Source: Actinomadura macra NBRC 14102 | GTDB taxonomy: Bacteria > Actinomycetota > Actinomycetes > Streptosporangiales > Streptosporangiaceae | Length of the DNA stretch: 64,000 bases | Reading direction: 5' to 3' | NCBI RefSeq assembly: GCF_001552215.1 | Contig: NZ_BCQT01000001.1 | Location: forward strand, 220,003-284,002 | Shown: positions 1 to 8,464 of the stretch, one piece after another | Layout: each line of letters opens with the position of its first letter | Numbering within the stretch: the stretch's first letter is position 1 | Notes under the pieces: model-generated | Database searches by the model: none | What the model was told of the DNA's origin: nothing | Seen by the model: the letters and a program-made list of their open reading frames with translations, nothing else | Position numbers and translations under genes: made by a program

Positions 1-1174
1 GTCCGAGCTGCGGCGCGAAGCCGAGCCCGAGCCCGAACCCGCCGAGCCCGAGCAGGACGACCAGCGCGGCGCCGTCCGCGTGCGCGAGGCCGATCGTGAC
101 GTAGGCGGCGGCGAGCAGCAGGTACCCGGCGACGGGGCCGAACGCGACGACCCGGGCGGGCATGCGCGGCAGCAGCGGACCCGAGATCCCGAACGCGGCG
201 ACCCAGGACACCAGCACCAGGCCGGAGAACAGGGCGCTCCTGCCGAGGCCGTCCTGGACGTGGAGGGCGAGCACGAACAGCATCGCGTAGTAGGTGCCGG
301 TCGCCGCGCCGAGCGCCCCGAGGGTCCACGCGACGACGGGCCTGACCAGCACGGACAGGTTCAGCAGCGGCGTCCCGCCGCGTGCCGCGACCCGTCGCTG
401 CCGCCGCGCGAACGCCGCCAGCGCCGGCGCGCTCGCGGCGAGCGAGAACCACGTCCACGGCGGCCAGCCGGCCTCCCGGCCGAACAGCAGCGGGACGACC
501 GCCAGCAGCACCGCCCCCGCCAGCAGCGCGACGCCGCCGAGGTCGAGGCGGGTGCGCTCGCGCGACACGGCGTCCGCGGGCAGCAGCCGCGCCCCGGCCG
601 CCAGCAGGACGAGCCCGACCGGCACGTTGACCAGGAAGATGGGCCGCCAGCCGAGACCGAGCACGTCGGCGGTGACGAGCACGCCGCCGAGCACCTGACC
701 CGCCACCGCGCCACCGGACAGTGCGACGGCGAACAGCCCCTGCGCACGCTCCCGCGCCCGGCCGGTGAAATGGAGCTGGATGCCGGACAGCACCTGCGGG
801 ATCATCAGCGCGCCCGCCGCGCCCTGCGCGACCCGCGCCGCGACGAGCGCACCGGTGGCCGGGGCGAGACCGCAGGCGAGGGAGGCCGCGGTGAACGCGG
901 CGAGCCCGGCCAGGAACATCCGCCGGTGCCCCCGCGCGTCACCGAGCCGCGCGCCGGCGATGAGCAGGACGGCGTAGGCGAGGGTGTACCCGGAGATCAC
1001 CAGTTCGAGGGCGCCCGCGGACGGGTGCAGCCCGTCCTTGAGGGACGGGGCGGCGACGTTGACGATGGCGGTGTCGACGTTGACCATGAACTGGCCGATG
1101 AGCAGCACGGCCAGCATCCCGGACGGGCGTCGCCCGCCGGAGGGTGCGGTCGGTGGTGTGGAGGGAGCGGTCAC
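1..1174 (-). CDS. MFS drug exporter, DHA2 (EmrB/QacA) type, partial
   Basis: Proton-driven multidrug efflux protein of the inner membrane, by family. The frame runs leftward from a GTG at 1174 and leaves the window, so about 391 N-terminal residues are visible. Hydrophobic segments begin at LAVLLIGQFMVNVDTAIVNV, typical of DHA2 first helices. An MFS motif A follows helix 2 (GARLGDARGHRR), and RVAQGAAGALMIPQ lies in helix 4. An internal ATG at 1117 is a possible alternative start, since neither candidate has a strong ribosome site. It diverges from a TetR gene 324 bp away, the usual arrangement of a repressor with its exporter. The substrate cannot be told. Confidence 0.85.
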   Translation of the reverse strand, partial: MTAPSTPPTAPSGGRRPSGMLAVLLIGQFMVNVDTAIVNVAAPSLKDGLHPSAGALELVISGYTLAYAVLLIAGARLGDARGHRRMFLAGLAAFTAASLACGLAPATGALVAARVAQGAAGALMIPQVLSGIQLHFTGRARERAQGLFAVALSGGAVAGQVLGGVLVTADVLGLGWRPIFLVNVPVGLVLLAAGARLLPADAVSRERTRLDLGGVALLAGAVLLAVVPLLFGREAGWPPWTWFSLAASAPALAAFARRQRRVAARGGTPLLNLSVLVRPVVAWTLGALGAATGTYYAMLFVLALHVQDGLGRSALFSGLVLVSWVAAFGISGPLLPRMPARVVAFGPVAGYLLLAAAYVTIGLAHADGAALVVLLGLGGFGLGLGFAPQLG

Positions 1175-1433
1175 GCGGGGACAACACCGGCAGCCGCCGC
1201 GCGGTTGCGGGGCGGTCTCCGGCGGCGCGAACTCTCCGGCGATCGGGCCCGGCGACGGGGTCAGCGCCCGCGCAGTGCACGTGACGACCAGAGCAGATCG
1301 GCCCCCGTGGCGCACTGCCTGGTCGGAACGGTCACCACGAGCCGGCTGCGCCGGGCCATGATCGCTCGGCCGCCCCGCCCCGTTCCGGGCGGGGGCGTCC
1401 GCCCCCGATGTGCAATCAGCACGGTAACACCTG

Positions 1434-1449
1434 CGAACACCAATGTTCG
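1434..1449. promoter_or_regulatory. Inverted repeat, probable TetR operator
   Basis: CGAACA-CCAA-TGTTCG is a perfect 6+6 inverted repeat in the 324-bp intergenic region between the MFS exporter and the TetR gene, 50 bp before the TetR start. A similar half, TTGTTC, follows at about 1461. The position suits autorepression and control of the divergent exporter. The rest of the gap (1175-1498) holds no gene. Confidence 0.5.
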
Positions 1450-1498
1450 TGATGTTGGAATTGTTCACCCGGGACCCGCTCGTTGGTAGCTTTGACAC

Positions 1499-2128
1499 AT
1501 GGATTCCGACGGCCGCTGCCCGCTGCCGCGCGGGCGCCATCACCTCACCCGCGAGCAGGTCAGCGCGTCCCAACGGGAACGGCTGCTCCAGAGCATGACG
1601 GAGGCCGTCGGTGAGAAGGGGTACACGCGCACCTCCGTGGCGGACGTGCTGAAACGCGCGCACGTTTCCCGGGAGACGTTCTACGAGCACTTCGCCGACA
1701 AGCAGGAATGCTTCCTGTCGGCCTACCAGGCCGCCGCCGACCGCATCGTCGGCGTCGTCCACGAGGCGCTCCAGAGCGGCGACGAGCCGCTGATGCAGCG
1801 GTTCGAGCGGGCGTTGAGCGCCTACCTGCGGGAGCTGGCCGTGGACGCGGCGGCGGCCCGCACGTTCCTGCTGGAGATCTACGCGGCCGACCCCGCGGCG
1901 GCGGTGCTGCGGATCGGGGTGCAGCGCCGGTTCGTGGAGACCGTCACCGGTCTGCTGGTCGAGGACGAGCGGTTCCGCGCCCTGCCCGACCCGCAGTTCG
2001 CGTGCCGGATGCTGATCGGCGGGGTCGCCTCGCTGGTGACCGGGAAGGTGGCGATGGGCGAGCACGCCACGCTTCCCGGTCTGTGCGCGCCGATCCTCGC
2101 GCACGTCCGCTCCCTGCTCGAACGCTGA
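1499..2128 (+). CDS. TetR/AcrR family transcriptional regulator
   Basis: DNA-binding repressor of 209 residues. Residues about 20-70 form the TetR helix-turn-helix, ending in the family signature VSRETFYEHFADKQECFLSAY. The C-terminal helical half is the ligand-binding and dimer part. The ATG at 1499 lies 50 bp after the inverted repeat at 1434-1449 and has only a weak ribosome site, so a short leader or leaderless message is possible. It diverges from the MFS exporter and is the likely repressor of that gene. The inducer is unknown. Confidence 0.9.
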   Translation: MDSDGRCPLPRGRHHLTREQVSASQRERLLQSMTEAVGEKGYTRTSVADVLKRAHVSRETFYEHFADKQECFLSAYQAAADRIVGVVHEALQSGDEPLMQRFERALSAYLRELAVDAAAARTFLLEIYAADPAAAVLRIGVQRRFVETVTGLLVEDERFRALPDPQFACRMLIGGVASLVTGKVAMGEHATLPGLCAPILAHVRSLLER

Positions 2129-2153
2129 CCTGCTCCCGCGCGGGGCAGGGTCA
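2126..2153. terminator. Small imperfect hairpin between convergent genes
   Basis: TGACCTGCTCC and GGGGCAGGGTCA form an imperfect stem that includes both stop codons of the convergent TetR and GntP genes, which lie only 22 bp apart. It could serve both strands. It is weak and has no T tract. Confidence 0.35.
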
Positions 2154-3611
2154 GATGAAGACGCTGAGCAGACCGGCCATGGCGAAGCCGACGACCGACA
2201 GGATCGTCTCCAGGACCGTCCAGGTCCTGAGGGTGTCGCGGACGGACATGTTGAAGTAGCGGGAGATGATCCAGAACCCGCCGTCGTTGACGTGCGAGGC
2301 GATGATGGAGCCCGCGGAGATCGCGATGGCGATCAGCGCGATGTGCGGGTCCGGGTAGTCCTTGTCCTGGACGAGCGGCGCGACGATGCCGCCGGTGGTC
2401 ACGATCGCCACGGTCGCCGAGCCCTGGGCGACGCGCAGCCCGCAGGCGATCAGGTAGGCGAGCACGATCACCGGCAGGCCCGCGTCCGACAGGGTGTCGG
2501 CGAGCGCCTTGCCGACACCGGTCGCCGACACGACCGCGCCGAAGAACGCGCCGCCACCGATGACCAGCAGGATCATGCCGATCGGACGGAGCGAGCGGGT
2601 GGCGACCTCCGACAGTTCCGCCCCGGGGATGCCGCGGCGGATGCCGAGCAGGTACATCGCGAGCAGCACCGCGATGGTGAGGGCGACGACGGGGTTGCCG
2701 AGGAAGGTCAGGGTCGGCAGCGCGGGGCTGTCCTCCCACCAGACGGTGCCGAACGTGGCGAGCAGGATCAGCACCAGCGGCACGGCGATGATCAGCCCGA
2801 CCAGCAGGAGGGACGGCTCGGGTTCCGGCGCCCGTGCCTTCCCGTCTTCCCTGTCTTCCCCATCTTCCCTGTCTTCCTTGGCTTGCCTGTCTTGTCGGTC
2901 CCGGTCCGTTCCGTGCCGCTCGGCGGTGATGTACTCCTCGGGCACCTCCACCATGACGCGCTTGCCGATCCACGCGCCCCACGCGACGCCCGAGACCAGG
3001 AACGCGGGGATGCCGCAGATCAGGCCGAACACGATGAGCCAGCCGAGCGGGACGCCGAGCAGCCCGGCGGCGGCGACGGGGCCGGGGTGCGGTGGCAGGA
3101 ACGCGTGCGTCATTGACAGGCCGGACAGCAGGGGCAGCGCGTACAGCACGAGGGAACGCCCGCCCTGCTTGGCGGTGATGTAGACGAGCGGCGCCAGCAC
3201 GAAGATGCCGACGTCGAAGAAGACGGGGATGCCGAAGATGAGCCCGGCCAGGCCCATCGCGAGCGGTGCGCCCCGCTCGCCCGCCACGCTGAGCAGCCGC
3301 CGGGTGAGCACGTCGGCGCCGCCGGACCGCTCCAGGATCGCGCCGAGGATGGTACCGAGCCCGACGATCGGCGCGATGTGCCCGAGCAGGCCACCGAAGC
3401 CCGTCTCCAGCAAAGATTTCTTGGAGCTGAGCGCGGTGCCGACGATCTCCTCGACGCTGAGCCCGGCGACGAGCGCCAGCGCGAGGCTGGAGATGAGCAG
3501 CGCGATGAACGGCTCCAGCTTGACCTTGATGATCAAGAACAGCAGCACCGCGATGGACACGGCGCACAGCAGCAGAAGGCCGCCTGTCTCGTGTTGCAGC
3601 CAGTGGACCAT
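2151..3611 (-). CDS. GntP family gluconate/organic acid:H+ symporter
   Basis: Integral membrane permease of 486 residues with about 12 hydrophobic segments, in the GntP family (gluconate, hydroxy-acid and sometimes D-serine uptake). Family-like stretches are MTHAFLPPHPGPVAAAGLLG, SATVAIVTTGG and ASHVNDGGFW. ATG 3611 follows a good ribosome site (GAGAGGTC). It is followed 79 bp upstream on the same strand by the D-aminoacylase gene, so it is probably the last gene of the 6545-2151 operon and imports an acylated D-amino acid or a sugar acid. Unusual: a highly charged loop at residues about 224-262 rich in D, R, E and G separates the two halves. Confidence 0.88.
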   Translation of the reverse strand: MVHWLQHETGGLLLLCAVSIAVLLFLIIKVKLEPFIALLISSLALALVAGLSVEEIVGTALSSKKSLLETGFGGLLGHIAPIVGLGTILGAILERSGGADVLTRRLLSVAGERGAPLAMGLAGLIFGIPVFFDVGIFVLAPLVYITAKQGGRSLVLYALPLLSGLSMTHAFLPPHPGPVAAAGLLGVPLGWLIVFGLICGIPAFLVSGVAWGAWIGKRVMVEVPEEYITAERHGTDRDRQDRQAKEDREDGEDREDGKARAPEPEPSLLLVGLIIAVPLVLILLATFGTVWWEDSPALPTLTFLGNPVVALTIAVLLAMYLLGIRRGIPGAELSEVATRSLRPIGMILLVIGGGAFFGAVVSATGVGKALADTLSDAGLPVIVLAYLIACGLRVAQGSATVAIVTTGGIVAPLVQDKDYPDPHIALIAIAISAGSIIASHVNDGGFWIISRYFNMSVRDTLRTWTVLETILSVVGFAMAGLLSVFI

Positions 3612-3690
3612 GGACGTGACCTCTCGGGGGGTGGGGGCGAGATGGGAGCGGGGTCAGCGGGCAGCGGGTCAGCGGGTCAGCGGGAAAGCG

Positions 3691-5280
3691 TCAGCGGGTT
3701 GTTCCGGCGGGGGTACGGCGGAGGGAGCGGCCGGGAAGCGCGCCGGTGTGCCGGCCGTCGGCGATGACGGCCGTCCCGCCGACGAGGACGTGGGGGATGC
3801 CGCCGGCCTGCTGCCGGGGGTCGTCGAAGGTGGCGGTGTCGCGGACGGTCTCGGGGTCGAACAGGACGAGGTCGGCGTGGTACCCGGTCCGGACGAGCCC
3901 GCGGGAGTCGAGCCTCAGGCGCCGCGCGGCCCGGCCGGTGAGGTGCGCGACGCACTCTTCGAGGGAGAGGACGCCCAGCTCGCGGACGTAGTGGCCGAGG
4001 TAGCGGGGGAAGGTGCCCCACGCGCGGGGGTGCGGTTTCGCGGCGGCGAGGAGGCCGTCGCTGCCGCCGGTGTGGCACGGGTGCCGCATGATCGCCTGGA
4101 CGTTCTCCTCGTGCCCCACGTGCTGGAGGATCGTGGTGGCGAGGTCGTCGGCGACGAGCCGCTCGCAGAAGACGTCGAACGGGGAACGGCCGGACGCGGC
4201 GGCGAGTTCGGCGATCGTCCGTCCGATGACGGTGCGGTTCGGGGAACCGGACACCTCGATCGTCTCCCATTCGGCCGGCACGCCGTGGCAGCCGTCCGAG
4301 CCCTCGACCTCCATCGCGTGCCGGAGGCGCGCGCGTTCGGCGGGGTCGGCGAGCCGGGTGAGCAGCGCCTTCGGGCCGCCCACGGCCGCCCAGCTCGGCA
4401 GCAGCGCGGCGAGGGTCGTGGAGCCGGGGAGGTAGGGGTAGGTGTCGAGCGTGATGTCGCAGCCCGCGCCGATCGCCTCGTCCAGCAGGCGGAGCAGTTC
4501 GGGCGCGCGGCCCTGGTTGACGCCGAAGTTCATCGTCGCGTGCGCGAGGTGGAGGGGGCAGCCGGAGCGGCGCGACAGCTCGACCATCTCGGCGTACGCC
4601 TCCAGCGCACCCGCCCCGTAGGAGCGGTGGTGCGGGGCGTAGAAGCCGCCGAGGGACGCGACGACGCGGCACAGCTCGGTCAGCTCGTCGTCGTCGGCGT
4701 ACATGCCGGGCACATAGGTCAGGCCGCTGGACATGCCGACCGCGCCCTCGCGCATGCCGGTCGCGACCAGCTCGCGTTGCCGGTCGAGTTCCGCTCCGGT
4801 CGGCGGGCGGTCCGCCCAGCCCATCGCCAGCATCCGGACCGCGCCCTGCGGGACGAGGTAGCAGGCGTTGACGGCGATGCCCTCGTCGAGCCGGTCGAGG
4901 TACTCCCCGACGCTCCGCCACGTCCAGTCGAAGCCGGCCGGGTCGCCGTTCCAGCCGGCGATGGTGCGGCGGATCTCGGGCAGGGTGGTGTCGTCGGCGG
5001 GGGCGTAGGACATGCCGTCCTGGCCGATGACCTCGGTCGTCACGCCCTGGCCCACCTTGGCGAGGTGGTCGGGCTCGATGAGCAGCGCAAGGTCGGAGTG
5101 GGCGTGCATGTCGATGAACCCGGGCGCGAGAACGAGACCGTCCGCGTCGAGGGTCTCCGCGCCGGACAGGCCATGCCCGATCTCGGCGATCCGCCCGCCG
5201 GAGATCGCGACGTCGGCGACACGGCCCGGGGCGCCGGTGCCGTCCACGACGGTGGCGCCGCGGATGACGGTTCCCGGCAT
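3691..5280 (-). CDS. D-aminoacylase family amidohydrolase (N-acyl-D-amino-acid deacylase)
   Basis: Zinc amidohydrolase of 529 residues, predicted to release D-amino acids from N-acyl (or carbamoyl) derivatives in the cytoplasm. The N-terminal metal motif FIDMHAHSDL is at residues 55-64. Later histidine motifs are YAPHHRSYG and LHLAHATMNFGV. The normal GNCG motif of D-aminoacylases, whose Cys binds zinc, reads GQDG here (Asp88), so metal binding or specificity may differ. The start chosen is ATG 5280, which shares its A with the stop of the upstream gene (TGATG), indicating translational coupling. A longer frame exists upstream but would only overlap the neighbour. Confidence 0.85.
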   Translation of the reverse strand: MPGTVIRGATVVDGTGAPGRVADVAISGGRIAEIGHGLSGAETLDADGLVLAPGFIDMHAHSDLALLIEPDHLAKVGQGVTTEVIGQDGMSYAPADDTTLPEIRRTIAGWNGDPAGFDWTWRSVGEYLDRLDEGIAVNACYLVPQGAVRMLAMGWADRPPTGAELDRQRELVATGMREGAVGMSSGLTYVPGMYADDDELTELCRVVASLGGFYAPHHRSYGAGALEAYAEMVELSRRSGCPLHLAHATMNFGVNQGRAPELLRLLDEAIGAGCDITLDTYPYLPGSTTLAALLPSWAAVGGPKALLTRLADPAERARLRHAMEVEGSDGCHGVPAEWETIEVSGSPNRTVIGRTIAELAAASGRSPFDVFCERLVADDLATTILQHVGHEENVQAIMRHPCHTGGSDGLLAAAKPHPRAWGTFPRYLGHYVRELGVLSLEECVAHLTGRAARRLRLDSRGLVRTGYHADLVLFDPETVRDTATFDDPRQQAGGIPHVLVGGTAVIADGRHTGALPGRSLRRTPAGTTR

Positions 5281-6545
5281 CAGAACCACGTCCGGATGAG
5301 GTCCACGACTTCGGGACGCTCGGCGTCCGCGTCGTCCAGGACGGGGATCAGCGTCCACTTGTCGAGCGCCGTGCAGGGGTGCGACAGCCCGAGCCTGACC
5401 ACGTCACCGACCTCCACCGAGGAGTCGGCGAGGAATGTGTGCTGGTCGTTGAGCGCGGTGACGCGGGCGTTCTCGATCGGCCCGGTGCCCTTGCCGCGGA
5501 CGAACTGCGGCACGGGCATGCCCTCGTCGAACGGAAGGTCGCGTTTGCCCGTGTCGAGCAGCGCGAGCGTGGGTTCGGGACGGGACACCACGCGCGCCCA
5601 GCCGTGCATGGCCGACCGCAGCGGCGCGTCTCCCGTACCACGCGAGAAGGGCGATATCTCCCGGTAGAAGCCGTCGTCGTGGATGATGTACGCGCCCGAC
5701 CGCAGCACCACCTGCACGCCGAGTTCGCCGAGCCCGCCGAGCACCTCGGCGACCTGGTCGAAGAAGGAGCTGCCGCCGGCCGTCACGATCGGGGCGTCCG
5801 TCTCGTATTCCAGGCCGCCGAACAGGTTCGCGACGCGGTGCAGATAGGCGTCCACGGAGGCGCGCCCCTGATCGGACGCGTCGTGCGCGAGGGCTCCCTC
5901 GTAGCCCGCGACCCCGGCGAGCCGGAGGGTCGGCGCCTTGCGCACCGCGTCGGCGACCTCACGCGCGGCACCGTCGTCGCGGACACCCGTACGGCCGTGC
6001 GGACCGCCGAGCTCCACGCACACGTCCACCGGACGCTGCGCGCGGGCCGCACGCAGGGCGTCGTCCATCAACTCGACCGTGTGCGCCGAGTCGACCCAGG
6101 ACACGAACGCGAAGTCCGGGTCGTCCTCCAGGCGCGCGGCGAGCCAGGCGAGCCCGGCCGGGTCGACCAGCGCGTTGGCGAGCTGGACGCGGCGGACGCC
6201 GAACGCGCGCGCCACCCGGACCTGCGGCAGGTTCGCCAGCGTGATGCCCCACGCGCCCGCGTCGAGCTGCCGCCGCCACAGCTGCGGGGCCATCGTCGTC
6301 TTCCCGTGCGGGCAGAGCGCGACCCCCGCCGCGTCCGCCCAGCGCGCCATCGCGCGGACGTTGTGGTCGAGCGCCCCCGCGTCCAGTGTCAGCAGTGGTG
6401 TGCCGAAATCGTCCAGGGGTATGCGGGTGTCACGGATCTCCGCCACCGACCTGCCGTGCGCGGACGCCGGGATCGCCTTGAAGCGCCAGTCGAGCCGCTC
6501 GTCGCCGAGTGCGTCCACCGCGCGGGCATCGATGTTTGCGACCAT
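5280..6545 (-). CDS. D-serine dehydratase/amino acid deaminase-like PLP enzyme
   Basis: Fold-type III (alanine-racemase-like) PLP enzyme of 421 residues. HGKTTMAP carries the Schiff-base lysine (Lys82). The C-terminal dehydratase-like domain ends with HPCTALDKW, which has the His/Cys metal ligands seen in eukaryotic-type D-serine dehydratases and D-threonine aldolases. It would convert a D-hydroxy-amino acid to a 2-oxo acid plus ammonia, or cleave it. ATG 6545 has a strong AGGAGG ribosome site six bases upstream. It is first in the leftward operon with the deacylase and permease. A RidA gene in the divergent operon fits an enamine/imine-releasing dehydratase. Confidence 0.85.
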   Translation of the reverse strand: MVANIDARAVDALGDERLDWRFKAIPASAHGRSVAEIRDTRIPLDDFGTPLLTLDAGALDHNVRAMARWADAAGVALCPHGKTTMAPQLWRRQLDAGAWGITLANLPQVRVARAFGVRRVQLANALVDPAGLAWLAARLEDDPDFAFVSWVDSAHTVELMDDALRAARAQRPVDVCVELGGPHGRTGVRDDGAAREVADAVRKAPTLRLAGVAGYEGALAHDASDQGRASVDAYLHRVANLFGGLEYETDAPIVTAGGSSFFDQVAEVLGGLGELGVQVVLRSGAYIIHDDGFYREISPFSRGTGDAPLRSAMHGWARVVSRPEPTLALLDTGKRDLPFDEGMPVPQFVRGKGTGPIENARVTALNDQHTFLADSSVEVGDVVRLGLSHPCTALDKWTLIPVLDDADAERPEVVDLIRTWF

Positions 6546-6559
6546 GATGACCTCCTATG

Positions 6560-6593
6560 TTGCACACTATGCAATGCTGATTGCACTATGTGC
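6560..6593. promoter_or_regulatory. Operator-like inverted repeats in the divergent D-amino-acid regulon
   Basis: TTGCACACTATGCAA (6560-6574) is an inverted repeat with 5-bp arms, followed by a related copy TTGCACTATGTGC (6581-6593). GCACA at 6562 and TGTGC at 6589 also pair as outer arms. It sits just upstream of the leftward enzyme operon and 78 bp before the rightward kinase-IclR-RidA operon. This is where the IclR protein would be expected to bind, which is inference. Confidence 0.55.
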
Positions 6594-6671
6594 TGCTGCG
6601 GTTGTAGCATCGCCCTCGGGTACCGGTCAACGGTCGGGAGACGATCGTGACCGCCTCGGGGAGAGAGGGCG

Positions 6672-7712
6672 ATGGAAGGCTTGCCGGCTGCCGCCTGCGT
6701 GGGCGAATCACTGGCCGTGCTCCTCCCCGACCGGCCCGGCCCGCTTGAGCACGTCCCCTCCTTCCGGCCCTCGTCCGGCGGCGCCGAGGCGAACGTCGCG
6801 CACGGGCTCGTCGCACTCGGCATACCCACCGCGTGGATCGGACGCGTCGGCGACGACGGTTTCGGACGCCGCGTCACCCGCGACCTGGCCGCGGGCGGTG
6901 TCGACATCCGCGGCGCGTCCGTGGACCCCCACCGCCCGACCGGGCTGTACGTCAAGGAGATCGAGCCGGGCGGCAGCGTCCTGCACTACTACCGCGACGG
7001 CTCGGCCGGCTCGACGATCGGCCCGTCCCTGCTCGACGACCCCGACGCCGGGCCACTGCTGGCCGGTGCGAAGCTCGTCCACCTGTCGGGCATCACCGCC
7101 GCGCTCTCGGACTCCGCCCTCGAACTCACGCGCGCGCTCCTGTTCCGCTCCCGGCCGGGCCGGCTGGTGAGCTTCGACCTGAACTGGCGGCCCGCGCTGT
7201 GGCGGCGGCGCGACCCGTCCGTCCTGCTGCCGCTGCTGAACGCCGCCGACATCGTGCTGCTCGGCGCCGACGAGGCCACCGACGTGCTCGGCACCGGCGA
7301 TCCCGGCGAACTGCGCGCGCTGCTGCCCGGCCCCGCGACGCTGGTGGTCAAGGACGACGCGCACCGCGCGACCGCCCTCACCCGCGAGACCGCCCACACT
7401 CGCGAGATGGTCGTCACCGCGCCCGCCCTGGACGTCGAGGTCGTCGAGCAGGTCGGCGCGGGCGATGCGTTCGCCGCCGGATACCTCGCCGGCACGCTGC
7501 GCGGCTACGGACCGCGGCGCTGCCTGCGGCTCGGCCACCTCGCGGCCGCCGCCACACTCGTCGTGCCGAACGACCATGGACCGCCGCCCCCGCCCGCACT
7601 CGTGGACGAGTTGCTGCACGGCTCACCGGAGGCGTGGGCGGCGACGACCGTGCGCGCCTCCGGCATCGTCCGTCCGCTGCCGGACCGCCCGGTGGAGGAG
7701 GAGACGCGATGA
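6672..7712 (+). CDS. PfkB family sugar kinase (2-keto-3-deoxygluconate kinase-like)
   Basis: Ribokinase-fold kinase of 346 residues. N-terminal SGGAEANVAHGLVALG is the substrate and dimer region. GAGDAFAAGYLAG at residues about 261-273 is PfkB signature 2, with the catalytic Asp. FDLNWRPALW is typical of KDG kinases. It likely phosphorylates a keto-deoxy sugar acid or related 2-oxo acid produced upstream. It begins a rightward operon in which its stop overlaps the IclR start (ATGA). Presence of GntP and this kinase suggests a sugar-acid branch besides the D-amino-acid chemistry. Confidence 0.85.
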   Translation: MEGLPAAACVGESLAVLLPDRPGPLEHVPSFRPSSGGAEANVAHGLVALGIPTAWIGRVGDDGFGRRVTRDLAAGGVDIRGASVDPHRPTGLYVKEIEPGGSVLHYYRDGSAGSTIGPSLLDDPDAGPLLAGAKLVHLSGITAALSDSALELTRALLFRSRPGRLVSFDLNWRPALWRRRDPSVLLPLLNAADIVLLGADEATDVLGTGDPGELRALLPGPATLVVKDDAHRATALTRETAHTREMVVTAPALDVEVVEQVGAGDAFAAGYLAGTLRGYGPRRCLRLGHLAAAATLVVPNDHGPPPPPALVDELLHGSPEAWAATTVRASGIVRPLPDRPVEEETR

Positions 7713-8464
7713 GCCAGAGCCTCGGACGCGCGCTCGCCATTCTCGGCGAGCTCGGCGAGGCCCCGCGCACCCTCGACGAGCTGGCCGCGAAGGTCGGCGT
7801 CCACAAGACGACCGTGCTGCGGCTGCTGCGCACGATGGAGGACGAACGGTTCGTGCGCCGCGACGGCGACCACCGTTTCCACCTCGGGTCGCGGCTGTTC
7901 GCGCTGGCCGGGGCGGCGCTCGAACAGCGCGGCGTCCGCGACGTCGCGGCACCGCACCTGGCCCGGCTGAACGACGCGACGGGCCAGACCGTCCATCTCG
8001 GCGTGTACGAGGGCGGCGATGTCATCTACCTCGACAAGTACGACTCGCGGCACGCGATCCGCATGTACTCGCGGGTGGGGCTGCGGATGCCGCTGCACGC
8101 GACCGCCATCGCCAAGGTGCTGCTCGCCGATCTGCCGGAACCGCGCCGCCGCCGCGCCGCCGAGGAGATCGAGTACACCCCGTTCACCGAGCACACCATC
8201 ACCGGCCCCCGCGAGCTGCTGGACGAGCTGTCCCGTGTCGCCCGGCAGGGCTATGCGATGGACGACGCCGAGCACGAGACGTTCATCCGCTGCGTCGCCG
8301 CGCCCGTCCGGGACGCCACCGGACGGGTCGTGGCGGCCGTCTCGATCTCGGTGCCGGAGGTCGTGCTGAGCAGGGACGAGGTCCTCGCGCTGCTCCCCGA
8401 CCTCCGCACGACCACCCGCGCCATCTCCGCCGACTGCGGCCATACGGAAGGAAACCGAGAATGA
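7709..8464 (+). CDS. IclR family transcriptional regulator
   Basis: Regulator of 251 residues. A winged helix-turn-helix lies at residues about 5-65 (LDELAAKVGVHKTTVLRLLRT), followed by the IclR effector domain (LHATAIAKVLLA, GYAMDDAEHE). It starts at ATG 7709, overlapping the kinase stop by four bases with GGAGGAG upstream, and its stop overlaps the RidA start. IclR proteins sense small organic acids, so this one probably controls both divergent operons through the repeats at 6560-6593. Confidence 0.93.
   Translation: MSQSLGRALAILGELGEAPRTLDELAAKVGVHKTTVLRLLRTMEDERFVRRDGDHRFHLGSRLFALAGAALEQRGVRDVAAPHLARLNDATGQTVHLGVYEGGDVIYLDKYDSRHAIRMYSRVGLRMPLHATAIAKVLLADLPEPRRRRAAEEIEYTPFTEHTITGPRELLDELSRVARQGYAMDDAEHETFIRCVAAPVRDATGRVVAAVSISVPEVVLSRDEVLALLPDLRTTTRAISADCGHTEGNRE

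Noticed and set aside
80..1489. Long open frame on the plus strand (469 codons)
   Set aside because: It is antisense to the MFS gene; its composition is Arg/Gly/Pro/Ala-rich without domains, as expected for shadows in GC-rich DNA.
3205..5667. 820-codon plus-strand frame
   Set aside because: Antisense to GntP, D-aminoacylase and the PLP enzyme; no domain is visible and real genes lie opposite.
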